Of a stretch of DNA of 6,160 nucleotides, positions 5,258 through 6,160 are shown in pieces. How positions within the stretch are numbered: the first letter of the stretch is position 1; each line of letters opens with the position of its first letter. The notes under the pieces were generated by a model. It was not told where the DNA came from and made no database searches. It saw only the letters and a list, made by a program, of their open reading frames with translations. Origin of the DNA: Candidatus Omnitrophota bacterium (GTDB lineage: Bacteria; Omnitrophota; Gorgyraeia; 2-02-FULL-51-18); contig JAHFFM010000119.1 of assembly GCA_023247935.1 (NCBI GenBank), forward strand, positions 1-6,160. Reading direction: 5' to 3'. Position numbers and translations under genes: made by a program.

Positions 5258-6160
5258 AAGACAAATCGGTTTGGATATTCGAATGTGGGGGCATCCCGGC
5301 ATTGGCCGTTATTTAAGGGAGCTTTTAAAAGCGATTTCAGCTTGCGGCCAATCCGGAAAAAATTTTCATTTTTTGGGTTATGCCAAAGATGAGACGTTTT
5401 TACGGGAATTATTTCCGGAGGCATTGTACAAAAAAGCTGTTTCAAATATTTATAGCTTTCGCGAACAGCTGGAGTTAACTAATTTTTCGGGGCAAGTAAA
5501 ATTGCTGCATGTGCCACACTTCAACGCGCCTTTTATTTGCCATTCAAAGTTGTTGGTGACGGTTCATGATTTAATTTATTTGAAGGATTCGCGGTATTCC
5601 GGGTCGTCGTTTGGCAAAATGTACGTGTACGCGCTTTTATCCGGTATTCAAAAAAAAGCCAAAGCCGTAATCGCCGTGTCTAATTTTACTAAACGAGATT
5701 TAATCGCTTCTTTTCCGCAAATAGAAGAGCGTGTGGAAGTAATTTATGAAGCGGCCTCGCCTTGCTTCCGCCAAAAACCAGAATCTAAAGATTTGCTTCA
5801 AGCGCGCACCTCTTTTGGGATTTCGTCGCCATTTATCCTTTTTGTGGGAAGTTTGAAGGCGCATAAAAATGTGCCCGTGCTTTTGGACGCGTTTGAAGCT
5901 GTCAAGAATAGGCACGGAATTGAACATGAGTTGGTTTTGGTTGGCAGAAAAGATCCTAAAGAGCAGGCGCTTCTGAAGCGTCTTGAAAGCATGGCCTCAG
6001 TCCGTATTTTTGAAAATAAAGATGACCGGGATTTGTTTTTGCTTTATCATTTGGCGGATGTTTTGGTAACCCCTTCTTTATGGGAAGGTTTTGGACTGCC
6101 TGTGCTGGAGGCGATGTCTTGCGGCACGCCCGTGATTTGCTCGGACCGGTCAAGTTTGCC
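5250..6160 (+). CDS. GT4 family glycosyltransferase, 3' end outside window
   Basis: An open frame of 303 complete codons runs from ATG 5250 to the right edge without a stop. It encodes most of a GT-B retaining glycosyltransferase. The N-terminus reads IGLDIRMWGHPGIGRYLREL (6-25), including the glycine-rich GIGRY loop typical of mannosyltransferase-like GT4 proteins. LLHVPHFNAP is at 85-94, VTVHDLIY at 103-110 and IAVSNFTKRDL at 141-151. The donor domain has PFILFVGSLKAHKN (194-207), LVLVGRK (228-234) and the EX7E signature WEGFGLPVLEAMSCGTPVI (278-296), with Glu279 and Glu287. Probably only the last 60-80 residues are missing. It overlaps the GT9 stop (TAA 5255-5257) by eight bases and has its own ribosome binding site, so it continues the same operon. 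The sugar transferred is unknown; mannose or a related hexose would fit the family. Confidence 0.9.
   Translation, partial: MDKRQIGLDIRMWGHPGIGRYLRELLKAISACGQSGKNFHFLGYAKDETFLRELFPEALYKKAVSNIYSFREQLELTNFSGQVKLLHVPHFNAPFICHSKLLVTVHDLIYLKDSRYSGSSFGKMYVYALLSGIQKKAKAVIAVSNFTKRDLIASFPQIEERVEVIYEAASPCFRQKPESKDLLQARTSFGISSPFILFVGSLKAHKNVPVLLDAFEAVKNRHGIEHELVLVGRKDPKEQALLKRLESMASVRIFENKDDRDLFLLYHLADVLVTPSLWEGFGLPVLEAMSCGTPVICSDRSSL

Noticed and set aside
1..6160. CRISPR array, tRNA or rRNA genes, or a defence or phage module
   Set aside because: No spaced direct repeats, no cloverleaf or rRNA-like segments and no phage or defence motifs were seen. Nearly all the sequence is glycosyltransferase or epimerase coding.

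Overview
This window is part of a cell-envelope polysaccharide / lipopolysaccharide (LPS) glycosyltransferase cluster. All recognisable genes are on the + strand. They are packed almost end to end, except for one gap at about 1051-1306. A heptosyltransferase-type GT9 protein and a WaaE-like GT2 protein point to a Gram-negative (diderm) bacterium. By eye the G+C content is moderate, and two of the internal genes are best started at GTG or TTG. Nothing here fixes the phylum. An uncultivated diderm lineage such as Omnitrophota, Elusimicrobiota or a deltaproteobacterial group would fit, but that is a guess.

Layout: (1) 2-283, the 3' end of a GT2 glycosyltransferase that begins outside the window; (2) 283-1050, a WaaE/KdtX-like GT2 enzyme whose GTG start overlaps the previous stop by one base; (3) 1045-1226, a long imperfect palindrome flanked by TA dinucleotides that looks like a miniature inverted-repeat transposable element (MITE); (4) 1307-2428, a non-hydrolysing UDP-GlcNAc 2-epimerase (WecB); (5) 2425-3438, a GT4 glycosyltransferase; (6) 3435-4115, a DPM1-like GT2 glycosyltransferase; (7) 4112-5257, a GT9 heptosyltransferase-like protein; (8) 5250-6160, a second GT4 glycosyltransferase that runs off the right edge. 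Genes 4 to 8 are joined by overlaps of 4, 4, 4 and 8 bases, which indicates one translationally coupled operon.

How they fit together: WecB interconverts UDP-GlcNAc and UDP-ManNAc, so it can supply an activated amino sugar. The GT2, GT4 and GT9 enzymes would then add sugars one by one to a lipid-linked acceptor (LPS core or an undecaprenyl-linked glycan) at the cytoplasmic face of the inner membrane. The WaaE-like and GT9 proteins favour LPS core assembly. The actual donor and acceptor of each transferase cannot be read from the sequence.

The most unusual item is the palindromic element. Removing it together with one copy of the flanking TA recreates an in-frame TAA stop for the upstream GT2 gene. 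This suggests it inserted exactly into that stop codon and supplied a replacement TGA one codon later. Apart from this, the window is an ordinary envelope-glycan cluster, and I see no evidence of a new multi-gene system.
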